DNA from: Rutidosis leptorrhynchoides
Lineage: Eukaryota > Streptophyta > Magnoliopsida > Asterales > Asteraceae
Length of the DNA: 64,000 bases
Reading direction: 5' to 3'
NCBI RefSeq assembly: GCF_046630445.1
Contig: NC_092340.1
Location: 24,852,001 to 24,916,000, forward strand
Shown here: positions 38,119-50,565 of the stretch, one piece after another
Numbering within the stretch: position 1 is the first letter of the stretch
Layout: every line of letters starts with the position of its first letter
The notes under the pieces: generated by a model
Told to the model about the DNA's origin: nothing
What the model saw: the letters and a program-made list of their open reading frames with translations, nothing else
The model's database searches: none
Program-made: the position numbers and the translations under genes

Positions 38119-41100
38119 GTATTTATCTTATCTTCTACTGTTTAAATCCCAAGGTATGAGATTTTTCAAAAATATATTGATTTTTGACAATACACTGGAT
38201 CAATCTCTTTGAAAGTAGCAATTTGTATCCACTTACTTGTGAATGGATCATTTAGAGTCACGTTTTATCTCTGAAGGGCAATTTGTACAAAGAGAATGCT
38301 TGGATAGAAATGCCACTTGAGATTGCTGACTCTTTATTTTGATCACGTATTTTATCTGTTGGGCATGTAATTACATACAATTTAACCTAATTGTCTATTT
38401 GGTGGCACAAAAATGCCACCAGTAATTTATATATTTGGATGATTTTTCTTTCTTTGGCATGCTTTATTTACAAGATTTTGTTTCATGCCATTTTTTAGTC
38501 CTCGGAAATCAGTATTTTTCTAAGAATGGGTAAAGTTCCTCTTATATGGTACTTTTTGTGAACTATGTGTATATTTTTTTTTTTTTTTTTTTTTTGAACT
38601 TGTATGATGTTAAACTTGTGTTCTGTGTTTTGTGTTTACATATCTATTGTATGTTTCTATAAAAGTAAACTATGACTTCACAATCAATGAAATATGTCTT
38701 TTGCTTTCATAGATACCCTACAATGCAGTGATTCATTCATAATAGAAGTATATTTCTTAGATATGTTGAACAATGTGAAACATATAAACAGTTCGAAACT
38801 AGGGTCTGTTATAGAGGTGGCAAGGTGAGTGGGTCGGGCTGATTAGGTAATGGATTATAGCGGGTGTGGGTTCTTAAGGGGGTACATTTTTGAAAAAATT
38901 ACAAATTAGTATCTGAAACTTTGTATAAATTGATTTAGGAACTTATACGCATATTAAATAATAAGTCTTCAGGTGAGTTTGAACCTGTGTGTTTGAGTGG
39001 TTGAACCAATTTGACCCAAATTATGCAGACACAACCCGATTGACCCATCTGTAACCAAACGGGTCAAAATTTCCAACTTAAATACGAATTTTAAAAACTG
39101 AATGAGTATAAGATATTATTTAGCATTCAGTCTCATTAGGTCTATTGTTGCAGGTCTGAAGACAAGCGACACTTGCTGCACAAAATGAGTTTGCAATACA
39201 TTTCGCAAGTTTGATACAGTAAGAAGCACATGCTTTCAAGTTTCAACATGTTACATAAACTCACTTTCAGTATTTCTTTAATGTTGGAATTGAATATGCA
39301 AATATGCTGAAATCAACCTATTTGAAACTAGGTCAAAGTATATTTGCAATCCATAAAACCTCCTAAATCATATTTTTTAAATAGTAGGTTACTGATTTAC
39401 TCATGTACTATTTCTAATCACTTTACGGAGTGATTGTATACGATTTTGGACGTAAAGTGTTTTGGGGCATAAGTAACCCAAAGTGGACTCTTTGTTCTAT
39501 TTAATGTAAAGTGTTAAACTTTGTGTCATAAGTAACAAGTTCAATTTTCTGTTGGCGGAACGACTTCAGCTCTGCAGTTTGTGGTTGGAGTTGTTTCTGG
39601 CATGGTTATTTTTATCACTCATGTAACGCACAGGCTCTTCTTAGGCTATTAATGTTTTAATTTTGGCTATAGTCACTTGGTTTCTGATATTTGTTTGGTT
39701 GATGTATGTTGTATTTACACTGTTACTAAATCAAAAATTTGTTGGTTTTGCAGGAAATGACTCTCAATCATGTCAAAAGTGTTGGACTCCTCGGTGACGG
39801 ACTGTATTTGATTTAACGCCTGAGATGTCTAAGAAGAATATTTTTTTGGTGGTCACAAAGATGCAAATACCGGTCAAACGTTATCCGACTTGGTAAGCTA
39901 TTCATATATGTGATATACGTCGTGTGAAAAGAGTTCACATAATTTTACAATTGGAATATAGCTTTTTATGTTGACTGATGTAATCTCTTACATGATCAAT
40001 GTTCATGAAGTTAGTCCATTAATAGGGTCAAACATGATCAATGTTTAAGAAATTGATCCATCAATAATGACCTTTGCTATCAAAGTTAAAGTTCTTGGCT
40101 TGTGAATTCAGAACGACTATGGTTATGAGAAGGATGATAAAGATTATGGAGCTAATAATCATGGATCAGCAGGTTACTTTTTTAATAATTTTTTTTTTAA
40201 TGTTTATGTTCTCATGTAAGTTTGACCCGTTGCCCTAACAATAAGTTTGACAATGGGACGGCACATCATCATTTAAGTTTGTCCCGTTGCCCTAACAATA
40301 TATACCATTTTTTTAATGTTTATGTTCTCATGTAAGTTTGACCTAACAATATATAACGACGGTGAGGGCTGAAAGATCAAGGAAATAGAGGTTTACCCGA
40401 AAATTACTGCAATAACATGGTAATAACTATAAATGAGTTGAACTTTTTGTAGTGAATTTGGTCAGATTTGCACAGCTTGAAAGGTGTAAGATCTTGCTTA
40501 TGTATATGTATGCTAAACTTAAGGTTGGAGATATGATGATGTGTTGCATTAAGAAGATCTTGAGGCAAGTAGTTTTTATTCTTCTTGTACTCATAAGATT
40601 ATATTTTCTTTTAAAGGCCTTTGTTTTCATGAGTAGTTATAATGATTTAGATTGAAGGTGTATCTGCATAAATCTATGTGTCATGGGATGCCACTTTGAA
40701 GTCTACCCCTCTCATTTAAGGTTTTGGAGGTAACTTCATGAATGTAAACATGTATTGTGTTGACTTAACATGTCAGCCATTTTCAATCTAATTGTGTTTT
40801 ATGATTCTCTTTAATTGCCTGCATAAATAAATCTATTGCAGCTTGAGGTTGAGTCGAGTTGAGCATGTCTCATGATGGAGATCTAAGGGAGAAGTATAGG
40901 CTTGCTCGGGTTATCCAAGATAAGGTGTGACGTTTTCCACCTTATATATACTCACTATAGGTGACAGACAATAATCCTAACGAAGTGGTAGTTTGTATCA
41001 ATAATATAACAAAATGATGTTTGTATCTGACGTATCTCAGACATATGAACCCAGGTACACTCCACAACACGAATCATAGACATTTTTGAGCTACTATATA

Positions 41101-41505
41101 ACTATATATACCGTGCATATACAAATAAATGCAAACAAAGTACTATATACGTGTTACAAAAAATTTGGAACAGAATATATCTAACAATTGATGTGCACTG
41201 CTTAATTCTCAATAAAATTAAGTAACTATACAGAAGCAGTTATTTGATGTAAACAAGGTCTACATCGACAGATAAAAGCTTGGATTACAGAACTTTGTTC
41301 ATGGGTTTTACCTGTGTAAGAATTTTTTATCCAACACTTCCATTTCAATAATGGAAAGGCTTATTTCTTTAGTAAGGTGCAAGTACTTATTTATTCATAT
41401 GGGTCAATTATTTCATCAAAACTCAATATTTTATCAAAACTCACTACTTTATTCTTGATGCAGATTTCACTTTGAAAGAAACTTATAGTGGTATACTAAA
41501 AAAAG
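38119..41505. other. Long gene-poor stretch
   Basis: It holds poly-T (38574-38595), a segment at 38810-39070 that begins like a hAT-type MITE (ATAGAGGTGGCAA) but lacks a clear partner end, and a local duplication (40197-40228 against 40312-40343, TTTATGTTCTCATGTAAGTT). A 67-codon frame near 40427-40655 is open on both strands and unconvincing. No gene is supported. Confidence 0.4.
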
Positions 41506-41931
41506 CTCTGTTGCAAAACACCCCGTCTCGAGCTGTTGCGACGCCCGTCTCGACGGTTTGGTGACTAGCCCGTCCCGTCTCGAAGAAAACCGTCTAATAT
41601 GACAGTCAACGGTCAAACTTCGGGTCAAAGTTGAAAAAAATGGGGTCAAAGTCGGTCAAAATTCAGAAAAGCCAGAAAATCGGTAAAATCGGTGAAATAT
41701 ATCGTATTTTAGTTTGAATTTTTTGTATTAAATTGACGATGATAATAATTATGGGTACAAATTAATTGATTGAAGTTTTTAGCTTTAAAATATGTGTACA
41801 TATATGCTTTTTTATACTTATATATTTAAAAGTCAACTTTGGTCAACGTCCGCCTCGACCCCCGTCTCGAACGTCTCGACCTTTTTAGGACCCGACCGTC
41901 TGGACCCCGTCTCACGTGTTTTGCAACCTTG
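41506..41931. mobile_element. hAT-type MITE, copy 2 (GAGACGG family)
   Basis: The ends CTCTGTTGCAAAAC and GTTTTGCAACCTTG are inverted repeats, flanked by a perfect 8-bp duplication AAAAAAAG (41498-41505 and 41932-41939). Many CCGTCTCGA-type motifs match copy 1 (1626-2055), which lies in the opposite orientation. It sits just upstream of a Helitron 3' end. Confidence 0.85.
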
Positions 41932-42094
41932 AAAAAAAGTGCCAATTTAAGGATTACAAATTTAGTGTGATGGTTTCATTTTATTGGAATATTCAATTAA
42001 GCAATTCACCCAAAACAATACTTGTGATACTGTCTTTATCATTTCGATAATTGAAAAACCATTGTTCGTATCAATTTTGTGTGATTGATAGTCG

Positions 42095-42123
42095 CCGTGC
42101 AACGCACGGTCTCTTAAATCTAG
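42095..42123 (+). mobile_element. Helitron 3' terminus
   Basis: A 6-bp-stem hairpin CCGTGC-AAC-GCACGG (42095-42109) is followed 10 bp later by CTAG (42120-42123) and then T, the standard 3' signature of plant Helitrons inserting at AT. The 5' end (TC) was not found, so the element could extend far left and include the exon-like pieces at 36530-38118. Confidence 0.7.
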
Positions 42124-42976
42124 TAAACATATAAAAGACCACAACTTTACTGTTTGACTTTAATAGTCAAACCTACTTCAGGATGAATTTTATTTAGCAA
42201 TCGAGTTACTAACAAATAAAAACCACAATTTTTTTACTAAACCCTAACGGCTAATAAGCGAGTTAGTTTTATAATAGTTGAAATGAAAACTTGCAAAATT
42301 AGTTGGAAACTAGAATTCGCTGAAAGAGAATGCATAAAAGAAAGTAGGGTTGAAATGCTGAATGGCAAACTTACGACCGCGTTAACGAGACGGTGGAAGC
42401 GGCCCCGTGAAAGTCGAACGGCGGTGGAGTTCAATCGGCAGCGTTCGCTAGTGTTGTAGCTTATTCTATAAGCGGGTTATGCAACTATTCAAGCCCTGGT
42501 AAGTTTACATTTTTCTGGGTTTATGGGTTCAGGGTTTTAACTTTGTTTGACTTCTGCCACCTCTTTGACTTATCTGAGTACAATTACCTATTCTTTGACT
42601 TTTTAATATATACTCCGTATCTATTAGATGTAGATCAGATTTTTTTCAACTCTATCATCACTAATTATTAATATGCATCGAATTACTGTAAATTTTATCA
42701 ATTAAAGTTAACATAACTATGTATCTTATCTTTGTCGTTAACAAAATCCTTTATATTATGGTGATGCTCAATTGCTCATACTATTTGTTTTACCTTTGTA
42801 AAGAGTAAACGAATTTACAGATATTTCAAAAGCTTATGTAGATATGTAAATTATGAAAGCTCAATAATCATGATAACAAATTGAGTAGGCGTTAGGAATG
42901 TGTTGATAAAAGTATAGGTCATATATTGCTAGAAAGTGCGTATGTTTTGTTGTTAAGCAAAAACATAAAATAAATA
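42124..42976. other. Intergenic, nothing recognised
   Basis: AT-rich DNA with no supported gene. A 65-codon minus-strand frame (42237-42434) lies in a moderately GC-rich patch but shows no motif. Confidence 0.4.
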
Positions 42977-43111
42977 CAACAACAACAACAATACCCAATC
43001 CCACAATGTAGGGTATGGAGAGGTGGAGTGTAGACAATCATTCCTCGAACCCTAGATTAGAGGGAATTCATTACTCCATTCGCGGGTATAGAACCCGCGA
43101 CTAAAAAAAAA
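42977..43111 (+). mobile_element. SINE-like retroposon upstream of SBPase
   Basis: It starts (CAA)n ACCCAATCCCACAATGTAGG, shows a GGTATAGAACCC box resembling a tRNA B box, and ends in a run of 12 A. A 16-bp target duplication AAACATAAAATAAATA flanks it (42961-42976 and 43112-43127). Poly-A plus a long duplication indicates LINE-machinery retroposition. It lies about 270 bp before the SBPase start codon, in probable promoter DNA. Confidence 0.75.
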
Positions 43112-43381
43112 AAACATAAAATAAATAATATAATATAAATTCAATTTATGTATATGAGAGCCACATGAATTTTGAAAAGATGAGTAATAAAATCTCACCC
43201 CATACTCTTCCATCAAAACGATATCTATCCATTCAATCATTGCCACATGTCATTCTGTAACTGCCTGCTTATCTGCTAATGTACTCTTTCAGCCTAAAAC
43301 ACCTCTAACTCAATACACTGTTGCTTCTTTTCTTTCAGCTTCATCTTTTAGAAGTTTAAATTAAGAGAAGATATAAAAAAA

Positions 43382-46300
43382 ATGGAGAAAGGGGTGGCGT
43401 GCTTTGTACGTGGGACAATCTTACCAAGTGTTGGTTCTCAAAATACAACTTCATTTGCATCTACAAGGTCCATTTCTTCATCTTTCACCACCAAGGTATC
43501 GGTATACATGATTCACTTTCATAGTACCCTTTTTTACAATGCTGTGATATGTAAAATGAAAATGAAATTAATGCAATATACAAATATGGGAATCTATATG
43601 AACTAGTTGACTGGTCAAACTGCAAAATCCAATAGAACTTGATCAATTTAGTGTGGGTGAAAACATGATTGCTTGGTTCTGAATTTCTGATGCATTTTTG
43701 ATGTTTCAATACCACTATTTAGACCGTTAATCAATTTGGTTCTACTAAAATAAGAAATGGTAACAAGTGATATATTGTTAAAAAAATGGTGTAGAAATGC
43801 TGTCTTTCATTACAAGTATGGAAAATTGTAAATATCCACAACACTCCTATTATACCAAAACAATGAAATTATTGTAATACATTCATCAATTTCTGCATTC
43901 TCATTGTTCCATATATGAACTGGGCAAAAGCTCTGTTTGTTTCTAACCACAAAATTACAGATATGTATATACCATAGAAATATATATACTGTGTTTTCTC
44001 AGCAAAGCTTCTTTATTTACATAGTTGTCACGCCTAAGTCTGCATTTTTAACTCTTGAAGCTGTATTATTATTATTCATAGAGTCTAAAATCAAGCTTGT
44101 TATTTGGAGAAGCATTGAGAGTGACATCAAGATCGTCAATCAAGGTTTCAAAGGCACAAAATTCCTCACTCGTAACCAAATGTGAAATCGGTGAAAGCCT
44201 GGTAAGTGTATCACGGAAACAAGGAATATTATTCATGCTATAAATCACATTTGTGTAACATAATAGAACTCACATTCGTGTTGTAAAAAATTGTTTGTAG
44301 GAAGATTTTTTATCAAAGGCAACACCAGACAAGGGTTTGATCAGATTGTTGACTTGCATGAGTGAAGCGATCAGGACCATTGCATTTAAAGTTCGAACTG
44401 CGTCTTGTGGTGGGACAGCGTGTGTCAACTCGTTTGGTGATGAACAGCTCGCAGTCGACATGCTTGCTGACAAGCTATTGTTTGATGTTAGAATTACAAA
44501 CTTACATTTACATCTGTTCTTAGTTCTTGTCTTTTATTCATTCATGTAGCTAGTTAGTATGGTGAAATTTCAGTGTTATAATGGTAAATGCTAATAATTC
44601 TGGTCAAATTCGGTCTTAGGCGGGTATGAGTCGGTAAAACTCAAGGATGGTCAAAGTTAGATCAAACATTTAATATTCTTTATACTCACATTTTGTGTCA
44701 TACAAATATGTATAAAATATTTACATTTGCAGTATTTATATTCGATATATTTATGTGTAATATGTATGTTAAAATTTATATATTACTAAAAGTCAGCAAT
44801 AGTCAACGTCCAACTAGTCCCCGACTCGATCCACTAGTCGATTTCAAAGTCCAGACCGACTCGACGCCGTCTCGCGAAAATTCCAACTTTGTGGAATTTA
44901 CAAATTTGATTATAATTTATGAGTCAAGGCAAAATAAAAAAAATGTAATTGTTGAAGAAAGCCTAATCTTTTTCTTTTCTGAATTAATTTCAAGGCATTG
45001 ACTCACTCACATTTCTGCAAATATGCTTGTTCTGAAGAAGTTCCTGAACTTCAAGACATGGGTGGTCCAGTCGAAGGTAAGAGAAGGTTACATATTCTTG
45101 ATATATATCGAAATATGACATATATAATTTATTTATGATTAATATTATTACATGATATGATGGTGTAGCGTTATTGTATCTTGATGATCCATAATTAATA
45201 CTGTGAATGGGCAGGTGGATTCAGTGTCGCTTTTGATCCTCTTGATGGGTCCAGCATTGTTGACACAAACTTCACTGTGGGCACGATCTTTGGCGTATGG
45301 CCAGGAGATAAGCTAACCGGTGTGACTGGTGGAGACCAAGTGGCTGCAGCCATGGGTATTTATGGACCAAGAACCACCTATGTTCTTGCTATTAAAGGTT
45401 ACCCTGGAACCCATGAGTTTCTTCTTCTTGATGAAGGTATAATCATAATATTCTTTTGTTTTCAAGAATAAATATATAAGTTATACATTGTACAAACATG
45501 TATAACAAATGTTACAAAATTTCTATTAGGCAAATGGCAACATGTGAAAGAAACAACAGAAATTTCAGAAGGGAAGATGTTTTCACCGGGAAATCTGAGA
45601 ACTACATTCGATAACCCAGAATATGACACGGTATTTGTTCTTAATTCCTTAACTTTCTTGTTCAATTCATTAAGTAATCATGAAATTTCTTTATGATTTA
45701 CTCTGTTTTATCAATTCATTGATGATCAAATACAGCTGATCAACTACTATGTTAAAGAAAAGTACACTTTGCGGTACACTGGCGGAATGGTGCCCGATGT
45801 TAACCAGGTGTGTATCTTTACATTTCAGTAACAAACCAGTAAATTTTTAAGCTTTGCAGTTAACTACACGGATCTTGCGTGCAATTATTTAGTTAAAATA
45901 AGGGAGATGATCCGTACACCACCATTTTAGTCATACATCACCAAATCTATTTTGAGGTGTTGTACAGTACAATGTTTTACACATTTGGTGGTGCATTGGC
46001 TAAAGAATGGTACTATGGTAGTGTACGGATCATATGAAAGTAATCTTTATTATAAGAAATTACACTTCAACCCTCCAAGTTTCATATAATTACCAAGTTG
46101 ACCCCGTACCCTTGTTTTTTTACTTTTGTGCACCTATGATTCACGCAGTCAATTGCACTGAACATTTTCTTAAAATGAAAAATTTATGATTTTTTGGGCT
46201 CTACTATTCTTTTGTTTGCAGATTATTGTGAAAGAAAAGGGTGTTTTCACAAATGTGATATCACCAACAACGAAAGCCAAACTAAGGCTTCTATTCGAGG

Positions 46301-46503
46301 TGGCTCCGTTAGGACTATTAATCGAAAACGCTGGTGGTTACAGCAGTGATGGAACACAGTCCGTTTTAGATAAAGTGATTGTGAACCTTGATGATAGGAC
46401 ACAAGTAGCTTATGGTTCTAAAAACGAGATCATCAGGTTCGAAGAGACACTATATGGTTCATCAAGGCTCAAGTCAGGTGTCCCTGTCGGCGCTTCAGCT
46501 TAA
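43382..46503 (+). CDS. SBPASE: Sedoheptulose-1,7-bisphosphatase, chloroplastic (8 exons)
   Basis: A Calvin-cycle phosphatase that turns sedoheptulose 1,7-bisphosphate into sedoheptulose 7-phosphate in the chloroplast stroma. Exons: 43382-43495, 44082-44201, 44301-44486, 44995-45076, 45215-45436, 45530-45630, 45736-45807, 46222-46503; all introns are GT-AG, phases agree, total 392 residues, the usual precursor length. Residues 1-77 or so form a Ser/Thr-rich transit peptide. The redox-active Cys pair is seen in [16 protein letters not shown] (Cys114, Cys119), the thioredoxin switch of this family; metal-binding DPLDGSS lies at 175-181. The C-terminus ([20 protein letters not shown]) is typical. 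CTTATC/GATAAG boxes upstream (43268) fit light control but are weak evidence. Introns 3 and 7 carry MITEs. AATAAA at 46684 may end the transcript. It looks intact. Confidence 0.96.
44571..44891. mobile_element. hAT-type MITE, copy 3, in SBPase intron 3
   Basis: Starts CAGTGTTATAATGG and ends TTCCAACTTTG, with near-identical 8-bp flanks TGAAATTT (44563-44570) and TGGAATTT (44892-44899). Interior motifs (GTCAAAGTTAGATC, AGTCAACGTCC, GACTCGACGCCGTCTCG) match copy 2. More diverged than copies 1 and 2, so probably the oldest of the three. Confidence 0.7.
45907..46033. mobile_element. Small foldback MITE in SBPase intron 7
   Basis: The ends ATGATCCGTACACCACCA and TGGTAGTGTACGGATCAT are inverted repeats with one mismatch, and the pairing extends inward (CATCACCAAAT with ATTTGGTGGTG). 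The element is about 127 bp without coding potential. No target duplication longer than two or three bases is clear, so the superfamily is unassigned. Confidence 0.7.
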
Positions 46504-47308
46504 AAATTCTATGAGCCCATGCCATATCATCTTTGTTATGTATACATATATTGCTAAGAATTCAATGAAATTAAATCATCATATATATAATGGATTTTTT
46601 TTTTAACTATAGATGTCTAAATGTTTACTACTGCAGGCTGCAGAGTTGTATCATAAGACTATTGATTGATATCATTTTCTTAGAATAAATATCTATGTAG
46701 GACTTGCATAATTTTACCACAACTTTAATAATTGTATCTAGGGCCCACAAGGGCCCGGCACCTCCGTCATATTGGGAATACGTGACGAATCGAACACACG
46801 TATTTTAAATGATTTTATGTCTAATACGTACTGATTTGTGATGGTCACTTTTTATAGTTGATATGAATATGAATACCATGCATCATTCATTGTGACAAAA
46901 AGAAGTGTAAATGCACCTTTAGTACTAGTTGTTCTTTCAACTTGACCCTTTCCTTTTCCTTTTCGACTTTCACTAATTATTTGCACCAAATAATTGCTAA
47001 TGGGCTCAATTGCTTTGGCCCTTTTTTCGAATTTTTCGTACCCACTTTCATACAATTACCAATACTTTAAAGGCCAATCTTTGTCTCAGATGGCCTTTCG
47101 ACGTTCCAAAGAAGTGGGTTTCGTCATTTAGTTGTCGCCACACTAAATACCCTTTGTTTAGACGTATATAGAAATGTTAACGTACGAATATGACACCAAG
47201 GACCACCTTTCTATTCCAACTAGAATCTTTTCTCTACTAAGCGAAAGAAAATTAGCGCGTTGACACTTGATTTCAAAACATACATTGCTAAAATTAGGTA
47301 GCAAATTA
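46504..47308. other. Intergenic, SBPase 3' flank
   Basis: SBPase 3' UTR, then AT-rich DNA with a GC patch at 46740-46775. A 67-codon minus-strand frame (46852-47055) shows no motif. No gene is supported. Confidence 0.45.
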
Positions 47309-47547
47309 CTCTTTTCCTCCCGAAATAAGTGTCCTATTTATATTTGTCTCAAAATAATTGTTCACTTTCAAAAATAACTATCAAATATCAATAAACTTCC
47401 CGATTTACTCAGATTATTACTATCAATCCTTTACTTCTTAAATATATTCAGTTAAACTTGTTTTAAAAATAATGAAAAACTGTCATTTTTCACACCTATT
47501 TTAAATTCAACAAGGCTCTTAGAGGCCATTTTTTGGGACGGTGGGAG
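47309..47547. mobile_element. Stowaway-like MITE (Tc1/mariner)
   Basis: Left end CTCTTTTCCTCCCGAAATAA and right end TTTTTTGGGACGGTGGGAG are imperfect inverted repeats of the CTCCCTCCGTCCC Stowaway type, flanked by TA on both sides (47307-47308, 47548-47549). It is AT-rich, 239 bp, and non-coding. Confidence 0.75.
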
Positions 47548-47986
47548 TAGTGTGTTTTCCGGCTTTCACTAAAGGACTTCAATGAATAAGTTGGTTAAGT
47601 GTTCAGTAACAGTTTGATGTCAATCTATTATCCTGTTACATGTATATTATATCAAGATAAATATAGTTATAATATAAATATAAATATAAAACATAAGCTA
47701 AAAATCATGAGTGCATGGGAACAAAGGTATTGCTATTACAAAAATGAAAGATATTTGCTATTGATTGCCACAATGTTCATAAAAAGTAGTTTTAGAATTT
47801 TCTTTCTCCTCTAAAAGGCTTTTGTATGAGCAAATAATAATACAGGAAATGAAAAGACAAATAGATCATTCATTGTCATGCCAAATCTTGCTAACTTTTT
47901 AATTCAATCATTAAAGATTTGTAAAGTAAAGCCCATAAGAGCAGCCACTAAAATACTCTAATCACACCAACAATATAAAAACATTG

Positions 47987-47996
47987 TATATAAATA
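47987..47996 (+). promoter_or_regulatory. Candidate TATA box of the MYB gene
   Basis: TATATAAATA lies about 490 bp before the MYB start codon. A probable 5'-UTR intron starts at ACAAGAG/GTAAAG (48106-48112), which would explain the distance. Confidence 0.5.
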
Positions 47997-48488
47997 GCTG
48001 AAAGTATTCTGCAATCGACAACTGTGTAGCCACCTTGTTCAATCACTCTTGGTTCATCTACCATCAAAATTCAAATCAAAACAAGTCTTGATTCTGCTAC
48101 AAGAGGTAAAGCTCTTTGCTTTTTCCAAAAAATAAAAAATAAAATTATATATATCAGTTTTAAGTTGATGCATGTTTTGACATATAACTATATAAAGTTT
48201 TACTTTTTAATCATGTTTCTCGGATAGGTATTTTAATTAGTATAGAATCATATCTCATGATATACAGTGCTACTATCTTTTTCAAGGCTTTCTTGATTCT
48301 TGAATTGATACGTCGATTTCAAGATTTTCTCAAGATTCTTGAATATGTTCTGTTAAATCTTGAAAAAAGTATTCTAATGATCTGATTCTCCATAATATGA
48401 TTCTAAACTTTTTCCTGTGTATTTGGATAGATTTTTTTCATTGAAACAACATCTACCCAATTTTCCATATTCTGAGCTCAAACATACG

Positions 48489-49539
48489 ATGCAAATGAGT
48501 AAGATCTCACAATGGACAAAAGAACAGAACAAATGGTTTGAAAGTGCTTTGGCTATATTTGATACAGAAACACCCGATAGGTGGTCAAATGTGGCAGCTT
48601 TTGTTCCTGGGAAATCGGAATACGAAGTCAGAGAACAATATGAAGAATTAAAAGCTGATATTAACAATATAGAGGCTGGTTTGGTTGAAGATCCTGGATA
48701 CATGTCCTACAAATCAGAATTGGTTCAAAATCGTGCGTTTAATTCTTTTGGGAATAGGCTTTTCAGGTCAAGATCCTTTGATCATGAAAGGCGAAAAGGT
48801 ATTCCTTGGACTGAAGAAGAGCACAGGTGAACATCTATCTTAATTCTTAAAGTTCTTAAAAAACAAACAAAAAATAGATTTAGAACTTGTATCATATGCA
48901 GGGCGGTCCGAAAATTTTAGAAGTCCCTATTCAATACATAAAAAATAGACCCTTATAAACGTTAAATATTTCAAGACATATAAAATTATAAACCAATTTT
49001 TTTAAGCTCATAATCTGTAAACACGTTAATTACAATAAAAAATCTTTGTCTTAATAATATTTTGTCGTGGTATACATATAAATGGAAATTCTATAGACAT
49101 TTTAAAATTTTGCGCCCTTTATATATTTGGAAGTTGTATATAAATTTAAAATTTTTGGGCCATTTAAAGTTTGTGGGCCTGTTCAATTGCAGACTTTGCA
49201 CATACTCATGATTATTATCTGCATTACAGGCGATTCTTGATGGGTCTTCAGGTTCATGGGAAAGGAGACTGGAGAAACATTTCACGCAACTTTGTGACGA
49301 CTAAAACACCAACACAAGTAGCAAGTCATGCACAAAAGTACTACGCAAGGCAACATTCAGAAGGTAAAGAAAAAAGAAGGCCTAGCATCCATGATATCAC
49401 CACCATCCACCTGTCGCCACGAGCCACCAATTTCTCAGTTGACAGTCATGACAACTTTTTAACAAACAATGGAATCAATATTCGAGCATATAAGTCTGGT
49501 CCCTATTTCCAACCAACACGGTATCAGGTTCATGGTTAA
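48489..49539 (+). CDS. DIVARICATA-type MYB transcription factor (2 exons)
   Basis: A nuclear DNA-binding regulator with two MYB/SANT repeats of the DIVARICATA/I-box-binding type. Exons 48489-48826 and 49230-49539 join with a split Arg codon into 215 residues. First repeat at residues 8-60 ([17 protein letters not shown] ... [14 protein letters not shown]), acidic linker, second repeat at 103-153 ([10 protein letters not shown] ... [13 protein letters not shown]) with SHAQKYY at 145-151 in place of the usual SHAQKYF, then the family's [11 protein letters not shown] box. I start at the first Met of MQMSKISQW; the frame opens 24 codons earlier with a non-conserved stretch that is probably 5' UTR. 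The intron holds sequence like a hAT relic (48899 onward). DIV-type proteins act in flower shape and stress or starch regulation; the exact role here is unknown. It looks intact. Confidence 0.9.
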
Positions 49540-50547
49540 GATTAGGCAACCAAGGTTTGTGCTTGTAGTTGAAAACTTGAAATTAAAATGCGGTCTTGAT
49601 GATTTGTACCCTGTCTGTTCTGTATTCCAAGGATAAATAGAACATTTGTTGCATCAGGTTTCAGTAATAAGCTAGACAACAGATTTCAAGCCCATTGCTT
49701 TTCATTGTTATTGATGTTCCAGTTTAGTAGATCGTGATGTAAAACGTTTAACGATATGTGGAACCTGATTAATTAGATTAATAGATTATCTTTATTTGTC
49801 ATATTAATTTGGCTCTTGCTCTTTGCTGCATGTCATGCATTAGAAATATGAAGCCATCAGCTGACTTACTCTACATTCATAGTTCCATACTAAATTTTAC
49901 ATGTCAAAATGTCAGATCATCACCATTAACAGACGACAAAAGTATCATATAACTACCACTGTATATAACAAACCGATCAATTAACAGAAGACAATAGGTT
50001 TCATTGTTATTGTATATCAGTTATTGTTTCTATAATTTTCTTTTTCTTACCAAAAAATAAAAAGAAAATCGCTTTCAGAGTACGACAAAAGCCCTCAAGG
50101 CCTCAATTCATGAAATTGTATTACGGAGTATATGTTTAGCAAGTTGCGGGATAGAGCAGGGCCGGTCCTGAGAATTTAAGTACCTAAAACGAGGTGGGAA
50201 AAAATGCCATTAGGCCTTAAGGAATAATATAAGCTATTTAAAAAAGACCCTTAGGCCATAACGTTCGGGTTTCCACCCGAACGTGTGTGTTACATGCAGA
50301 TGATGAGGGTCGTTGAAATAAATGATATACCGATGCCAAAAAATCGCCGTTAAAAAAAGATATTTCAAAAAATGTCCAAAAGAATGCTAGTGGACTTTGA
50401 TTTCTCTTTTTCTGGGGCCTTTGATTGTTGTATGGGTTTATTGTGTTTCGCCTTCGCTGTTTCACTTGTGTTTTACCAGTTTTCGTGTTTGTCAAGTCTT
50501 CGACTATAACTGTATATATATATATATATATATAAAATGAGCCCCTG
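49540..50547. other. Intergenic, MYB 3' flank
   Basis: No gene is supported. A hAT-like end CAGGGCCGGTCCTGAG lies at 50158 without a clear partner. A perfect 10-bp-stem hairpin ACGTTCGGGT-TTCC-ACCCGAACGT spans 50261-50284. A short TA array (50512-50534) precedes LTR G. Confidence 0.5.
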
Positions 50548-50565
50548 TGTAGTGACCCTAACTTT
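50548..50565 (+). repeat. First 18 bp of LTR G, split by element C
   Basis: TGTAGTGACCCTAACTTT is the start of an LTR of the same family as element C. Its last five bases are the target duplication ACTTT. The LTR resumes at 63735. Confidence 0.85.

Noticed and set aside
38810-39070. hAT-like element starting ATAGAGGTGGCAA
   Set aside because: Only one terminus is convincing; no partner end or duplication.
48899-49200. hAT MITE in the MYB intron
   Set aside because: The left end (CAGGGCGGTCC) resembles a CAGGGCCGG terminus but no matching right end or 8-bp duplication was found; noted only as a relic.
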